A stretch of DNA of 61,406 nt from Kordia sp. (GCA_002733415.1 NVVR01000066.1:1-61406); one strand, 5' to 3'. Positions 1 to 8,617 are shown, numbered from the stretch's first letter. The notes: generated by a model from the letters alone, not told the origin. Program-made: numbers and translations.

Positions 1-79
1 CGCTTCTATCCCTCCTATTTTGATTTTTGTTTATTACATTTATAAAGTTATATATTAGTGTCGTATTTTACAACTAAAC

Positions 80-103
80 AAACATACGAGCTAAACGTTA
101 GCT
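80..103 (+). repeat. attC-like site, right half only
   Basis: Right-hand half of the dispersed element described for the later sites: inner box ACATACGAG, short spacer, then CGTTAGCT at 96-103. The MFS gene starts 50 bp downstream, as expected for a cassette. No matching left half is visible in bases 1-79; it may lie outside the window or be degenerate. Confidence 0.4.
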
Positions 104-152
104 GTCATACTAGAAATTGTTTGAATTTATTTAAAAGGAAGAATACTATCTC

Positions 153-1412
153 ATGAAAAAAAAACCTTGGCACTTTCTTTTATTACTTATTTTGGCTGGA
201 GAGTCTGTATTTATTCTTCCATTTGTTCTTTCACGAGTCTTTAGGCCCACGGTGCTTGAGGTATTTGGTCTGGACAACCTTCAGTTAGGCTTGTGTTTCT
301 CGGTATATGGCATTGTAGCCTTGTTATCATATCTCTTCGGAGGCCCATTAGCTGACAAGTATCCTCCAGGAAAGTTGATTGCAATTGCACTATGGATGAC
401 AGCTATAGGTGGATTCGCCTACTCAACATTTCCTAGTTATACAGTATTAAAAATACTTTATGGCTATTGGGGTTTTACAACCATTTTTTTATTCTGGGCT
501 CCAATGATTAAGGCCACTCGGGTTTGGGGTGGATCTAATTCGCAAGGTAAGGCATTTGGCTTTTTGGACGGTGGACGTGGCCTAGTGGGGGCTTTGTTTG
601 GAGCTATGGGTGTACTAATTTTTTCCTTATTTATTACTTCAGAAATTTCCGAGGTGACAATCTCTGAAAGCAGAACAGCCTTTAAGCAGGTTATCCTAGT
701 GTCCTCTTCTATAGTTGCTCTTGTTGCTCTATTAGTGTGGTTCTTTATGAAATTGGATCGTGAAACAGAAAAGGAGATCATCCTAGAAAAAATAACGAAA
801 TCACAAATTCAAGAGGTATTACGTTTACCTTCTGTATGGTTGCTGATGATAATTATTCTATGTGCATATGTCGGCTACAAAATCACAGATGTTTTTTCGC
901 TATATGCTAGAGATGTGATGCTATTTGACCAAGTACAATCGGCCCAGGTAGGTACTTTTTTGCTATTTATCCGTCCTGTAATTGGAATTTTAATCGGAGT
1001 ATTGGCAGATCGTTCCCAAACTACTTTCTGGTTAGTCGTTGGTTTTATTGTTTCATTTTTAGGAGCATTATTGTTCGCTCTTGGTCTGATTTCAGATTCG
1101 GCGACGGCTTTGTTTTTTATATCGATATTAGTCGTGGCCACTGGGGTATATGCAGTACGTTCTCTATACTTTGCAGTTATGGACAGAGGGCAAATTCCCT
1201 TGATTCTTACAGGGACTGCCATTGGCCTTATATCCCTGATAGGTTATACGCCAGATATATTCGCAGGGCCCGCGATGGGATATCTCTTAGAGAATTCGCC
1301 AGGTGTAAAAGGGCATCGACATGTTTTTTGGATGTTGACTTTATTTTCTTTTATAGGTGGTATAGCAGCATGGTATTACTACCGATTGTATGGAAAGAAG
1401 AAACTGCATTGA
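153..1412 (+). CDS. MFS transporter
   Basis: A 419-residue inner-membrane protein with about 12 hydrophobic segments and a charged central loop (around residues 205-220), the usual length and layout of a major facilitator superfamily carrier. The loop between the second and third segments carries the MFS signature as GGPLADKYPPGKL, and the second half repeats it as GVLADRSQT. The substrate cannot be told; the overall look is of the organic-anion or nitrate/nitrite porter side of the superfamily. It starts at the ATG after an AAAAGGAAG purine stretch. It lies alone between two attC-like elements in the + orientation of the array. Family assignment is firm, function is not. Confidence 0.85.
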   Translation: MKKKPWHFLLLLILAGESVFILPFVLSRVFRPTVLEVFGLDNLQLGLCFSVYGIVALLSYLFGGPLADKYPPGKLIAIALWMTAIGGFAYSTFPSYTVLKILYGYWGFTTIFLFWAPMIKATRVWGGSNSQGKAFGFLDGGRGLVGALFGAMGVLIFSLFITSEISEVTISESRTAFKQVILVSSSIVALVALLVWFFMKLDRETEKEIILEKITKSQIQEVLRLPSVWLLMIIILCAYVGYKITDVFSLYARDVMLFDQVQSAQVGTFLLFIRPVIGILIGVLADRSQTTFWLVVGFIVSFLGALLFALGLISDSATALFFISILVVATGVYAVRSLYFAVMDRGQIPLILTGTAIGLISLIGYTPDIFAGPAMGYLLENSPGVKGHRHVFWMLTLFSFIGGIAAWYYYRLYGKKKLH

Positions 1413-1553
1413 CGGTTTTTTTAAAAGTATCAAAGCATTTCGACTAAACGAATTGAAATTAATAAAAATTTAACACTCACAAAAAAAAGGTGCTCAATAA
1501 AACTATTGATAAGAATATATCTAATAAATTATTTAAATTCGGAAAGTACGACA

Positions 1554-1653
1554 GCTAACAGACATGTATAATTCATTACGTCTGAATTAAAGGTTTTCTC
1601 TTTTTTACTATCTTAGTTCTCACGCAACGAAATCATACACGAACACGTTAGGG
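1554..1653 (+). repeat. attC-like recombination site (site B)
   Basis: Outer left box GCTAAC (1554-1559), inner left box with TGTATAATT (about 1565-1573), inner right box AATCATACAC (1631-1640), outer right box GTTAGG (1647-1652). CTAAC and GTTAG are exact complements, and the inner boxes pair over most of their length. The next gene (GNAT) starts 39 bp beyond the right box. The layout matches integron attC sites; recombination activity is inferred. Confidence 0.5.
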
Positions 1654-1691
1654 CTTATTAAACCAAACTGACATAGAATAATAAAATATCA

Positions 1692-2222
1692 ATGATAGAA
1701 ACTGAACGACTTATTTTAAAGCCGCTGACTTATGAGCAGCTGGTAAAATATATAAAATGTGACAATTCTTTGGAGGCTGAACTGAATCTAAACAAAAATT
1801 CAAGGACGATTTCATCGGAATTAAAAGAAGCGTTTGAACAAACAATTCTTCCAAATGTTGCAGACAAAAACAAAAACTACTTGTATTCAACACTTTGGAC
1901 TGCAATTTCGAAAATTGACAACAAAATGGTAGGCGATTTATGTATCGTAGGTGAACCAAACGCTAACGGAGAGATAGAGATTGGATATGGAACTTATGAC
2001 GAATTTCAAAATAAAGGATTTATGACAGAAGTTGTTAGTGGAATAATTGAATGGGCTAAAACTCAAGCTGAAATAAAAGCAATTATTGCTTCGACAGACA
2101 AAACCAATACTGCCTCTTTCAAAGTTCTAGAGAAAAATAGTTTCATTAAAATTGGAGAGGAAGAAACATTATTTAATTGGAAATTATTTATTAAAAATAA
2201 GAGTGATATTACTGATAGGTAA
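1692..2222 (+). CDS. GNAT family N-acetyltransferase
   Basis: A 176-residue acetyltransferase of the RimJ/RimL-like GNAT type. The opening ETERLILKPLT is typical of this subgroup, and the acetyl-CoA pyrophosphate-binding motif is seen as QNKGFM at residues 106-111. These enzymes transfer acetyl groups from acetyl-CoA to protein N-termini, antibiotics or small amines; the acceptor here is unknown. The gene fits tightly between two attC-like elements (39 bp after site B, 10 bp before site C), the classic single-gene cassette arrangement, and GNATs are common integron cargo. Family high confidence, substrate unknown. Confidence 0.85.
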   Translation: MIETERLILKPLTYEQLVKYIKCDNSLEAELNLNKNSRTISSELKEAFEQTILPNVADKNKNYLYSTLWTAISKIDNKMVGDLCIVGEPNANGEIEIGYGTYDEFQNKGFMTEVVSGIIEWAKTQAEIKAIIASTDKTNTASFKVLEKNSFIKIGEEETLFNWKLFIKNKSDITDR

Positions 2223-2232
2223 AAAAACCGTA

Positions 2233-2318
2233 GACAACAAAACCTAAAAGCTTATGGCTTATGTAGACACGAAAATCCGCGGATTTTATGCCCGTACTAT
2301 TCATAGCTAAACGTTGTC
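2233..2318 (+). repeat. attC-like recombination site (site C)
   Basis: Outer boxes GACAAC (2233-2238) and GTTGTC (2313-2318) are perfect reverse complements. Inner boxes are ACCTA (2242-2246) and TAGCT (2304-2308). A perfect 16-bp palindrome, AAAATCCGCGGATTTT (2272-2287), sits near the centre. At 86 bp it is compact. It lies 10 bp after the GNAT stop. It shares long stretches with the elements at 9.5, 12.2 and 18.1 kb. Confidence 0.6.
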
Positions 2319-2339
2319 CGTAATGGAAGCTGACTCAAA

Positions 2340-2567
2340 TTAACAGCATGAACTATCTCCACAATTACCATTTTCCTGAATCGGTGGACAAGGAACAGTT
2401 CCATAGGAACAGTAAACACAACAATCCCCTTCAAGTGGTCTCAGAAGCACCTCACAATTTTCACATTTATAAAACCATGAACAAGCATCTGCTGGCATTT
2501 TTTCCGTTTTTTCGTGTTCGCATTTTGGACATTTTAATGTCGATTCCAGTATTATTGATTTATTCAT
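2340..2567 (-). CDS. GDCCVxC domain metal-associated small protein
   Basis: A 75-residue cysteine-rich cytoplasmic protein. It has a CPKC pair near the N-terminus, a CENC pair, the family motif GDCCVYC around residues 48-54, and a C-terminal pair of vicinal cysteines. GDCCVxC proteins (some are selenoproteins) are repeatedly found beside mercury and copper transport genes and are thought to handle thiophilic metals; their exact role is not established. The start overlaps the end of the upstream merTP gene by 8 bp, so the two are probably translationally coupled. Last gene of a three-gene minus-strand operon lying in reverse inside the + oriented array. Confidence 0.85.
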   Translation of the reverse strand: MNKSIILESTLKCPKCEHEKTEKMPADACSWFYKCENCEVLLRPLEGDCCVYCSYGTVPCPPIQENGNCGDSSCC

Positions 2568-3156
2568 CCTCTATTGCTTTATATCCCGTGCTATTAATTG
2601 CCTTTCTAATTTCTTTCAGATCTGTCTTTGTATTGTCAAACATGATAATTGTGTTTCCCGAGCTATAGGAAGTCTTTACTGAAACTATTCCGTCAAGTTC
2701 ATTTACTGCGTGATCAACATGATCTTGACAAGCATCACAAGTCATACCTTTTATTTCTATGTTGGTTTCAACCAAATTCTCTTCATTAGACACAACTACT
2801 ACCTTGCTATTATCCGAATAAAATATTACTGAGTAATATGGCAATGTTATTGATAAAATGGCAAAAATTGACATACCAACTAGAAAACCTCTTTTCTGAT
2901 AGAAGTTCGGTTTCGTAATCTCACAACCACAATCATCAGCTGTTTTTGGTTTTAAATGAATGCACCATGCATAAGCTAAAGCAATTATTGCAAACCCAAT
3001 TAAATATGGTCTGAATGGCTCAAGCCATGAAAGGGATGATGATGCTCCACCAACTCCAGCGACAAGTGCAATGAGTGGCGGTATACAACATGATGAAGCT
3101 GCCAAAGCTGCAACCACACCAGTCACTAGTGCTCTATTTGATTTCCTATTTTTCAT
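2560..3156 (-). CDS. Mercuric transport protein MerT fused to a MerP-like heavy-metal domain
   Basis: A 198-residue fusion. The N-terminal half is a MerT-like membrane protein: the first helix ends in the vicinal pair Cys23-Cys24 (SSCCIPP), helices follow near residues 50-66 and 90-113, and a CGC pair lies at 76-78 in the loop. Residues about 130-198 form an HMA domain with the metal-binding motif GMTCDAC (Cys140, Cys143). Family knowledge: MerT/MerP relay Hg(II) from outside to cytoplasmic reductase. No merA or merB is present in the window, so import alone would be odd unless merA is elsewhere or another metal is moved. It starts 1 bp after the arsR stop. Confidence 0.88.
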   Translation of the reverse strand: MKNRKSNRALVTGVVAALAASSCCIPPLIALVAGVGGASSSLSWLEPFRPYLIGFAIIALAYAWCIHLKPKTADDCGCEITKPNFYQKRGFLVGMSIFAILSITLPYYSVIFYSDNSKVVVVSNEENLVETNIEIKGMTCDACQDHVDHAVNELDGIVSVKTSYSSGNTIIMFDNTKTDLKEIRKAINSTGYKAIEDE

Positions 3157-3157
3157 T

Positions 3158-3538
3158 TTAAGCTGCTTCTGTTACTATTTTCGAGCTAATGATAATAAAC
3201 AGTTGATCCAACTTGTCTTTATAATTCGTAGAAATAGAATAATAGATGGTCTGTCCTTCTTTGGAACTTATTAATAAACCTCCATTTTTAAGTTTCGACA
3301 GTTGTTGAGACACAGCCGAAATGGAAATGCCTAAAATATCACTCATATCACAAACACATATACGTTCATTGTTCTTTATCAAAAATAATATTTTGAATCT
3401 GGTTTCATTTCCAGTAAGGTTCAATAAATGACAGGTCGATATAAGATCTTGATTTAATTCCTTCAAAAGCTCGATACTTCTGTTTATCATATCCACATTC
3501 GCACATCCTCTGATGCAAGTCTTTTCTGTTTTTGCCAT
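3158..3538 (-). CDS. ArsR/SmtB family metal-sensing repressor
   Basis: A 126-residue winged-helix repressor. The metal-binding helix reads ERICVCD (Cys61, Cys63), the ArsR/CadC-type ELCVCDL motif, and extra cysteines at 8, 12 and 36 could complete a thiolate site as in CadC. The recognition helix follows (ISISAVSQQLSKLK). It is first in an operon with merTP and the GDCCVxC gene, 1 bp apart, and most likely represses it from the two TTAAG(N6)CTTAA sites just upstream of its start. Metal release of the repressor would induce transport. Sensing of Hg versus Cd/Pb/Zn cannot be settled from sequence. Confidence 0.9.
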   Translation of the reverse strand: MAKTEKTCIRGCANVDMINRSIELLKELNQDLISTCHLLNLTGNETRFKILFLIKNNERICVCDMSDILGISISAVSQQLSKLKNGGLLISSKEGQTIYYSISTNYKDKLDQLFIIISSKIVTEAA

Positions 3539-3550
3539 ACCTATTCTTAT

Positions 3551-3608
3551 TTAAGTAATTGCTTAAATACAAATTTAGTCAAAATTAAATATTTAAGCAA
3601 ACACTTAA
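3551..3608 (-). promoter_or_regulatory. Paired ArsR operator upstream of the metal operon
   Basis: Two inverted repeats of identical design, TTAAG-N6-CTTAA, at 3551-3566 and 3593-3608, centred 42 bp (four helical turns) apart. They begin 13 bp upstream of the arsR start codon. ArsR/SmtB dimers bind imperfect inverted repeats of this kind, so autoregulation is the natural reading. The distal copy overlaps the start of a weak attC-like element. Confidence 0.65.
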
Positions 3609-3666
3609 CTAAACCTGACATTTCTGATTGCTGAAGTGAGGAAATGCGTATAGCTTAATCGTTAGC
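3604..3666 (+). repeat. Weak attC-like site (site D)
   Basis: The right half is convincing: GCGTATAGCTTAATC then GTTAGC (3661-3666), resembling the right end of site C. The left half is weak (CTTAAC at 3604-3609 followed by AAACCTGA) and overlaps the ArsR operator. It may be a degenerate or hybrid site bounding the reversed metal operon. Confidence 0.3.
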
Positions 3667-3955
3667 GAGTATTAAACATTCTGCAAATGAAATCTTAATT
3701 TAAAAATAAAATTCTCATCCTTTTACTATAAATATCAGCCTTAAAAAATAAACTCCAATAGGTTGTACTTATACAAAATCAAAGGTTGAATCTTTAAAAA
3801 AAAAGCATAGAAAACAATTTAAAGAGCCTATTATTCCTGTTTTTCGCATTTGATCTTTCATTACAAATGGTCGGGTAGCGTCTATCAATTGAGAACTTAT
3901 TATTGTATCTCAGAAAGAAAAAAGTAATAGTACTTCAATTTCCTATATGTTTATT
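3667..3955. other. Non-coding stretch, nothing recognised
   Basis: AT-rich sequence between the metal operon and the small ORF downstream of the S74-like gene. I see no ORF of note, no strong hairpin and no repeat shared with other parts of the window. Confidence 0.5.
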
Positions 3956-4093
3956 TTAAAACAGTTTTCTTCTCTTCATTGTTATTCCGTGGTATCGTAA
4001 AATTTTCTTTTTCTCTTTGTTGCGTACCATCTTAATTCCTAATATCAATGAAAATACACTTAAACCAATACAGATATAGCTTACTTCTAACAT
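3956..4093 (-). CDS. Small single-pass membrane protein (45 residues), hypothetical
   Basis: Short ORF starting at the ATG at 4093, 31 bp downstream of the S74-like gene on the same strand. The protein has a hydrophobic N-terminal segment (about residues 5-20) followed by a strongly basic tail rich in Lys and Arg, a cytoplasmic-tail pattern for a one-helix inner-membrane protein. I do not recognise a family. Length, order of segments and same-strand position support a real gene, but chance cannot be excluded. Confidence 0.35.
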   Translation of the reverse strand: MLEVSYICIGLSVFSLILGIKMVRNKEKKKILRYHGITMKRRKLF

Positions 4094-4124
4094 AATTTAT
4101 TAATAGATTTTATTTTCTATTGTT

Positions 4125-5192
4125 TTAGTAACTCTGTTTTAATTTTTTTATTTCCTTATTTTGTTCAATTATATACAAAAATAATTCTTCAAGTTTCTCC
4201 AACATTTGCATTGATAACTCTGTAGTGTTTACCACATAAGTATTATTTTCTTTAGGTAGTTCAGAAATAGCTTTTACACCTGGTAAATGCTTGTTTTTCT
4301 TTATGAATTGTTCCACTTCTTCCAAACTCTTTATTTGATATGAATCATTTAAATTTGATTTTCCTTCAAAGTATTTTTCGAAAACATAATCAGGATAGGT
4401 TGTTGTTCCTGAGATTAATGAACCTGAAGCTTTTATATTTCCATCCACATCAAGTTTTTCACTAGGGGCGCTTGTAAAAATACCGACACGTTCATTGGTT
4501 CCATCAATAAAAAATGTTGGTGTATGATCATACAATCCGAAGGCGATATTAGAAGGAATACTACTAATTCTATAGTGCCATGTATTTGCAGGTAAATCAT
4601 TATAATTAACTGGGTGGTAATACAAGTTAAGCGCAGGTCCCAAACCTACAGTTTTATTTTTATATTTGAATATTCTTTGACGGCCTGTTGTTGCATCAGC
4701 ATGGCGTTGTATTAATATATCTCCATCCTCAATATGCAATTTGTGTGTAGAAATTGGTGTTGTTGTTCCCAAACCAACATTATTATCGGTTCCATTTATA
4801 AATAATGTCCCAGTGTCAAAATCAATATTATCTGTTATTGTAACATCTACATCGGTTGGAGCAATACCATCTCCACTATATATACCATTACCATCTGGCA
4901 TACTATTTGTCAAACGCTCCCAAAGAACTCCATTCCAATAATAAAACCCTGGTAAAACATCATTTACTGTAGCTGTATTGTATACCAAAGTACCATCTAC
5001 AACACTTCCTCCTTGTGGATTAACAATTGGCATAACTATAGTTGTATCAGTTAGTAATACACGCGGGATCAATATACCTGAGTTTGTACTTACAATTTCT
5101 AAAGCTGCTGCTGGACTCGTTGTTCCAACACCTACTTGTGCTTTCGTAAATATTGATGTTGTTATAAACATTACAGTCAATAGTGTTTTCAT
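4125..5192 (-). CDS. Secreted surface protein with S74/tail-fibre-like C-terminus
   Basis: A 355-residue exported protein. A signal peptide covers residues 1-18 (cleavage after TKA). The mature start QVGVGTTSPAAALEI is typical of flavobacterial surface proteins with repeats of the form (V/I)GIGT..P...L.V; the same unit recurs as NVGLGTT and RVGIFTSAPSEKLDV. A central FYYWNGVLWE segment is common in this group. The last 70 residues (EVEQFIKKNKHLPGV, then a leucine-rich coiled coil) resemble the tail domain related to phage endosialidase chaperones (S74). No phage genes are nearby, so I take it as a cell-surface protein. It is divergent from the TPR regulator gene and has five phased repeats upstream. 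Confidence 0.7.
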   Translation of the reverse strand: MKTLLTVMFITTSIFTKAQVGVGTTSPAAALEIVSTNSGILIPRVLLTDTTIVMPIVNPQGGSVVDGTLVYNTATVNDVLPGFYYWNGVLWERLTNSMPDGNGIYSGDGIAPTDVDVTITDNIDFDTGTLFINGTDNNVGLGTTTPISTHKLHIEDGDILIQRHADATTGRQRIFKYKNKTVGLGPALNLYYHPVNYNDLPANTWHYRISSIPSNIAFGLYDHTPTFFIDGTNERVGIFTSAPSEKLDVDGNIKASGSLISGTTTYPDYVFEKYFEGKSNLNDSYQIKSLEEVEQFIKKNKHLPGVKAISELPKENNTYVVNTTELSMQMLEKLEELFLYIIEQNKEIKKLKQSY

Positions 5193-5263
5193 AATATATT
5201 AAATTTTATTATTATTTTCTGTAACATTAAGAATTGTTTGATTGTTGATCTATCTTTTTTTAT

Positions 5264-5314
5264 CTACATCATATCTACATCATATCTACATCACACCTAC
5301 ATCATACCTACATT
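5264..5314. promoter_or_regulatory. Five phased CTACATC repeats (11-bp period)
   Basis: CTACATC or CTACATT starts at 5264, 5275, 5286, 5297 and 5308, exactly 11 bp apart, so each copy faces nearly the same side of the helix. The array lies between two divergent genes: 72 bp upstream of the S74-like gene and 135 bp upstream of the TPR/HTH gene. A cooperative activator or repressor binding array is the likeliest reading; the HTH protein encoded next door is an obvious candidate binder. Confidence 0.55.
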
Positions 5315-5448
5315 TCTAGAATAGGATAGAATTGAAGTGTTTTTCGTGAAATTAGTATTGAAAACTATTTTTAATTTAAATAAATCAAATAAAAAACAGA
5401 AAATATCTACCTGAATTGATTATACTTAATAACACAATAAACTGATAT

Positions 5449-7221
5449 ATGAAAAACATTTTACTCTATGTTTCCCTTATAATTTTCATAAAAAATTACT
5501 CACAATCAAATGAGACCAACTTTACAGATAATTTATTTACAAAAGAGGATACATTAACATCAGTTGTAAATGACCTTAAAAACAAAATAAATGAATCAAT
5601 AATTACCAATGATTGGAAAAAGCAAGTAGTTCATTTACGTTCGCTATCAAAAATTTATAGTGAATATGATGACACTCCTATGGCTCTACAATCCATTTTA
5701 GAGGCAATTCAAGTTTTTGAAAAAAATGATAGTAATAAGTACGGAGCCAGTATTTATATGATAGCCAGTAACAATTTAGAAAAAATTGGAGCATATGAAG
5801 AAGCCATTATTTACAGAAAAAAACGATATGAATGGTTTATTGAGAAAAATAAAGATTTTAAAAAACAATATTCAGCAGTTGATGGCATAGCCAAGCTATA
5901 TTATAAAATTAAAGATTATTCAAAATCAAGGATATATTATTATAAAGCTTTAAAGATTTCTGAACAAATAAAGTCTCAACACAATATAGCTCATTCAAAT
6001 AACAACATAGGATTAACATTTTTAAATATTCAAAAAATAGACTCTGCAAAGGTATATTTTAAGAAGGCATTGATTTTGTTTAAAAATAACCCGAAATCTA
6101 CCGATTTGGATAGTTTAATGGTAGGTATCGTTAGTGGGAATTTGGCAGAATGTTTTTTTAATAAAAAGGAAAAGGATAAAGCTTTTAGTTTATTAAACAC
6201 CAGCATAATATTTTGTGGAAAATATGAATCATATAACAATTTAGTTAGTGCTTACTTAAAGTTAGTTAAATTCTACATGATATTAGGGGATTTGGACAAC
6301 GCCAAAAAATATAATGAATTTTCACAGAATGTATTAAATCACACTCCTAATGTATCTCTTCAATTAAAAATATATAAAAATTTCATAAGCCTTTATATGA
6401 AGTCAGTAGGAAATGATAAAACTGATAACTTCATTAAAAAATATATCAGATTAAACGATTCACTTTACGGCCCAAAAATAATTGAAAAAATTACAGCAAC
6501 TAAATCTGTATTTCAACTTGATAAAATAAATTACGAGCTTCAACTAAAACAAATTAGCATAAATAAGAAAAAAGTAGAAATTCAAAAGTTAAAACAGGAA
6601 GAAAAAATAATGAGATTAAATAATCATTTAACTATTGGTATAGCGTTATTAATAATAGCTTTCGGGGTTTTTGGTTATTTAAAAATTAAAAATGATCAAG
6701 CTAAAAAAGCCGAATTACAGGAAATAAAAGATCAACTAATGAAGGCTGAATTAAAAAACAAAAAAACAGAAAACAGAGAGTTAAAGGGAAATTTAGAGGA
6801 TAAAGATAAAGAGCTAACTAACTATGCCATAGAAATTTCGGAAAATTATCAATTCACCAAAAACCTTAAACATGAATTAAATGAACTCAAGAAAAATGGT
6901 CAAGGTGATAGCCAAGAGTACAATACCCTACTCAATAAAGTCAACTCACAGCTAGGTATAGAAAACCAATTAAAGGAATTTCAAAGAAAAGCCAATATTA
7001 TTCATATGAATTTCAATGAAAAACTAGCTAAAGTAAATAATAAGTTGACTAAAAATGATCTGTATTTGTGTGGGTTAATAATACTAAATCTTTCAAATAA
7101 AGATATCGCTATTTTAAGAAACGTAACTGAAAAAGCTGTTAGCATGAATAAATACAGACTAAAGAAAAAACTACTCTTGTCTAAAGAAAACGATTTAGGT
7201 GATTTTCTTAAACAATTGTAA
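5449..7221 (+). CDS. TPR sensor-regulator with transmembrane segment and LuxR-like HTH
   Basis: A 590-residue protein of the flavobacterial TPR/LuxR class. A signal-like hydrophobic start (residues 1-19) is followed by TPR-type helical repeats (about 40-310), a membrane segment at about 393-412 (LTIGIALLIIAFGVF), a long charged coiled coil, and a C-terminal helix-turn-helix (about 530-585, with LTKNDLYLCGLI and NKDIAILRNVTEKAVSMNKY). This suggests periplasmic sensing by the TPR part and DNA binding by the cytoplasmic end. The ligand and targets are unknown, but the divergent surface-protein gene with its phased repeats is the nearest candidate target. Confidence 0.8.
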   Translation: MKNILLYVSLIIFIKNYSQSNETNFTDNLFTKEDTLTSVVNDLKNKINESIITNDWKKQVVHLRSLSKIYSEYDDTPMALQSILEAIQVFEKNDSNKYGASIYMIASNNLEKIGAYEEAIIYRKKRYEWFIEKNKDFKKQYSAVDGIAKLYYKIKDYSKSRIYYYKALKISEQIKSQHNIAHSNNNIGLTFLNIQKIDSAKVYFKKALILFKNNPKSTDLDSLMVGIVSGNLAECFFNKKEKDKAFSLLNTSIIFCGKYESYNNLVSAYLKLVKFYMILGDLDNAKKYNEFSQNVLNHTPNVSLQLKIYKNFISLYMKSVGNDKTDNFIKKYIRLNDSLYGPKIIEKITATKSVFQLDKINYELQLKQISINKKKVEIQKLKQEEKIMRLNNHLTIGIALLIIAFGVFGYLKIKNDQAKKAELQEIKDQLMKAELKNKKTENRELKGNLEDKDKELTNYAIEISENYQFTKNLKHELNELKKNGQGDSQEYNTLLNKVNSQLGIENQLKEFQRKANIIHMNFNEKLAKVNNKLTKNDLYLCGLIILNLSNKDIAILRNVTEKAVSMNKYRLKKKLLLSKENDLGDFLKQL

Positions 7222-7381
7222 TTACGAATCATATAACACTTCTCCATTTATTTGAAACTTTAAAAGTCTGCTAAAAAAACAATCTAAAGCTACATTTTAA
7301 CAATGCTATCAATACTACGTAAAATCATATGCTTGCTCATACACTACAGATCGTGATAATCAGTATACAGCAAAAATACTC

Positions 7382-7533
7382 GATAACAACACCTATAAAA
7401 AATACGGGTTTTGGTATTTAAAATCTAAAGCTTGTGTCTATTTACATCATCACCAAATCTTTTGATTTGGCGATGTGCGTTATTGAAAGTTTCGTTACTT
7501 TTAATCTGCACTGAACATAGGTAAATCGTTATA
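7382..7533 (+). repeat. attC-like recombination site (site E)
   Basis: One of the clearest elements. Outer boxes ATAAC (7383-7387) and GTTAT (7528-7532) are complementary. Inner boxes ACCTAT (7391-7396) and ATAGGT (7517-7522) are perfect complements, with 3-nt and 5-nt spacers, as in the unpaired spacer of folded attC sites. The centre holds a stem CCAAATC/GATTTGG with a TTTT loop, extended by CATC/GATG (7447-7475). The right box lies 5 bp from the stop codon of the minus-strand LLM gene. Confidence 0.6.
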
Positions 7534-7537
7534 TAAC

Positions 7538-8545
7538 CTACTTATTCAATTCGTTCATAATTTCAGCAAATAATTTGTAGGATTTTATACGTTCTTTTGC
7601 AGAATAAATATTGGTAATGGCAATCAATTCCTCTACTTGAGTCTTATCCATAAAAGCTTTTACCTGTTTTTTAACTGTTTCTTTACTCCCAATAAATGCG
7701 TATTTAGTCATTTGTTGCACGGCTGGTTGCTGAATAACTTCTCTCAGCTGATTAGTCATTTCAGTTGGAGGTGCCATTTGGCCCCGATCACCTGTAAGAA
7801 TACCAATAACGCGGTCATAGTAAGACGTAGATAAATACTCTGCTTCTGCATCCGTATCAGCTACAATAACACTTATACCCGCAATTACATATGGTTTATT
7901 TAAAGCGTTTGATGGCGTAAACTCCTGACGATATATCTCCAAAGCCCTCATTAACTGAGCCGTAGAAAAATGACTTGCAAAGGCATACGGTAGTCCTTTT
8001 TCGGCAGCTAAATGAGCGCTATCAGTACTGGAACCTAATATATAAAGAGGAACGGCTACACCTTCTGCTACATTTGCTCGTACTTTTTCGGTAGCATTAT
8101 CAACAGAAAAATAGTTTTGAATTTTTTGAATTTCATTTGGAAACGACATGGCCGCCTCATAAAAATCAGAACGAATTGCACTTGCTGTTGCTTGATCTGT
8201 ACCGGGTGCTCTACCTAAGCCCAAATCAATTCTATTTTCATACAACGTTCCTAAGGTTCCAAATTGCTCTGCAATAATCAATGGGGAATGGTTCGGTAAC
8301 ATGATACCTCCTGACCCAACCCTAATTCGATCTGTACCTTCTGCAATTTTACCTATTAAAACAGCAGTCGCACTACTTCCAATTGCTACTGAATTATGGT
8401 GCTCCGCAAACCAATAACGAGTATAACCAAGTTTGTCTGCTAATTGAGCTAGAGATAAAGCGTCATCAAAGGTTTGTCGCAATGATTTTCCTTTTGATAT
8501 AATAACAAGATCTAAAATGGAGTAAGCCGTTTCTTTTTTAAGCAT
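7538..8545 (-). CDS. LLM-class flavin-dependent oxidoreductase (MsnO8-like)
   Basis: A 335-residue bacterial luciferase-like monooxygenase, close to the usual length of the single-component MsnO8-like group. Recognisable stretches are YWFAEHHN near residue 43, IRVGSGGIMLPNHSPL around 74-90, and LGLGRAPGTD near 108-117, which line the FMN site and active-site pocket in the TIM barrel. These enzymes use reduced flavin and oxygen on varied substrates; the substrate here is unknown. It is minus-strand inside the array, its stop codon 5 bp from the right end of site E. It is intact and probably functional. Confidence 0.87.
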   Translation of the reverse strand: MLKKETAYSILDLVIISKGKSLRQTFDDALSLAQLADKLGYTRYWFAEHHNSVAIGSSATAVLIGKIAEGTDRIRVGSGGIMLPNHSPLIIAEQFGTLGTLYENRIDLGLGRAPGTDQATASAIRSDFYEAAMSFPNEIQKIQNYFSVDNATEKVRANVAEGVAVPLYILGSSTDSAHLAAEKGLPYAFASHFSTAQLMRALEIYRQEFTPSNALNKPYVIAGISVIVADTDAEAEYLSTSYYDRVIGILTGDRGQMAPPTEMTNQLREVIQQPAVQQMTKYAFIGSKETVKKQVKAFMDKTQVEELIAITNIYSAKERIKSYKLFAEIMNELNK

Positions 8546-8617
8546 AGCGTAAATATAATCGTATTTTATAATTCTGGATATCGTTGTTCGTAATATTAAA
8601 AAGATAATAAAGAATTA

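Noticed and set aside
3956..4093. Type I toxin peptide
   Set aside because: Size and one hydrophobic segment fit, but the basic tail is long and I see no antisense RNA or strong flanking repeats; left as a hypothetical membrane protein.
4125..5192. Prophage tail-fibre gene
   Set aside because: The C-terminus resembles the S74 tail domain, but there are no other phage genes and the signal peptide indicates an exported bacterial surface protein.
5264..5314. CRISPR array
   Set aside because: The repeated unit is 7-11 bp with no unique spacers of 25-40 bp and no cas genes; it is better read as a binding-site array.
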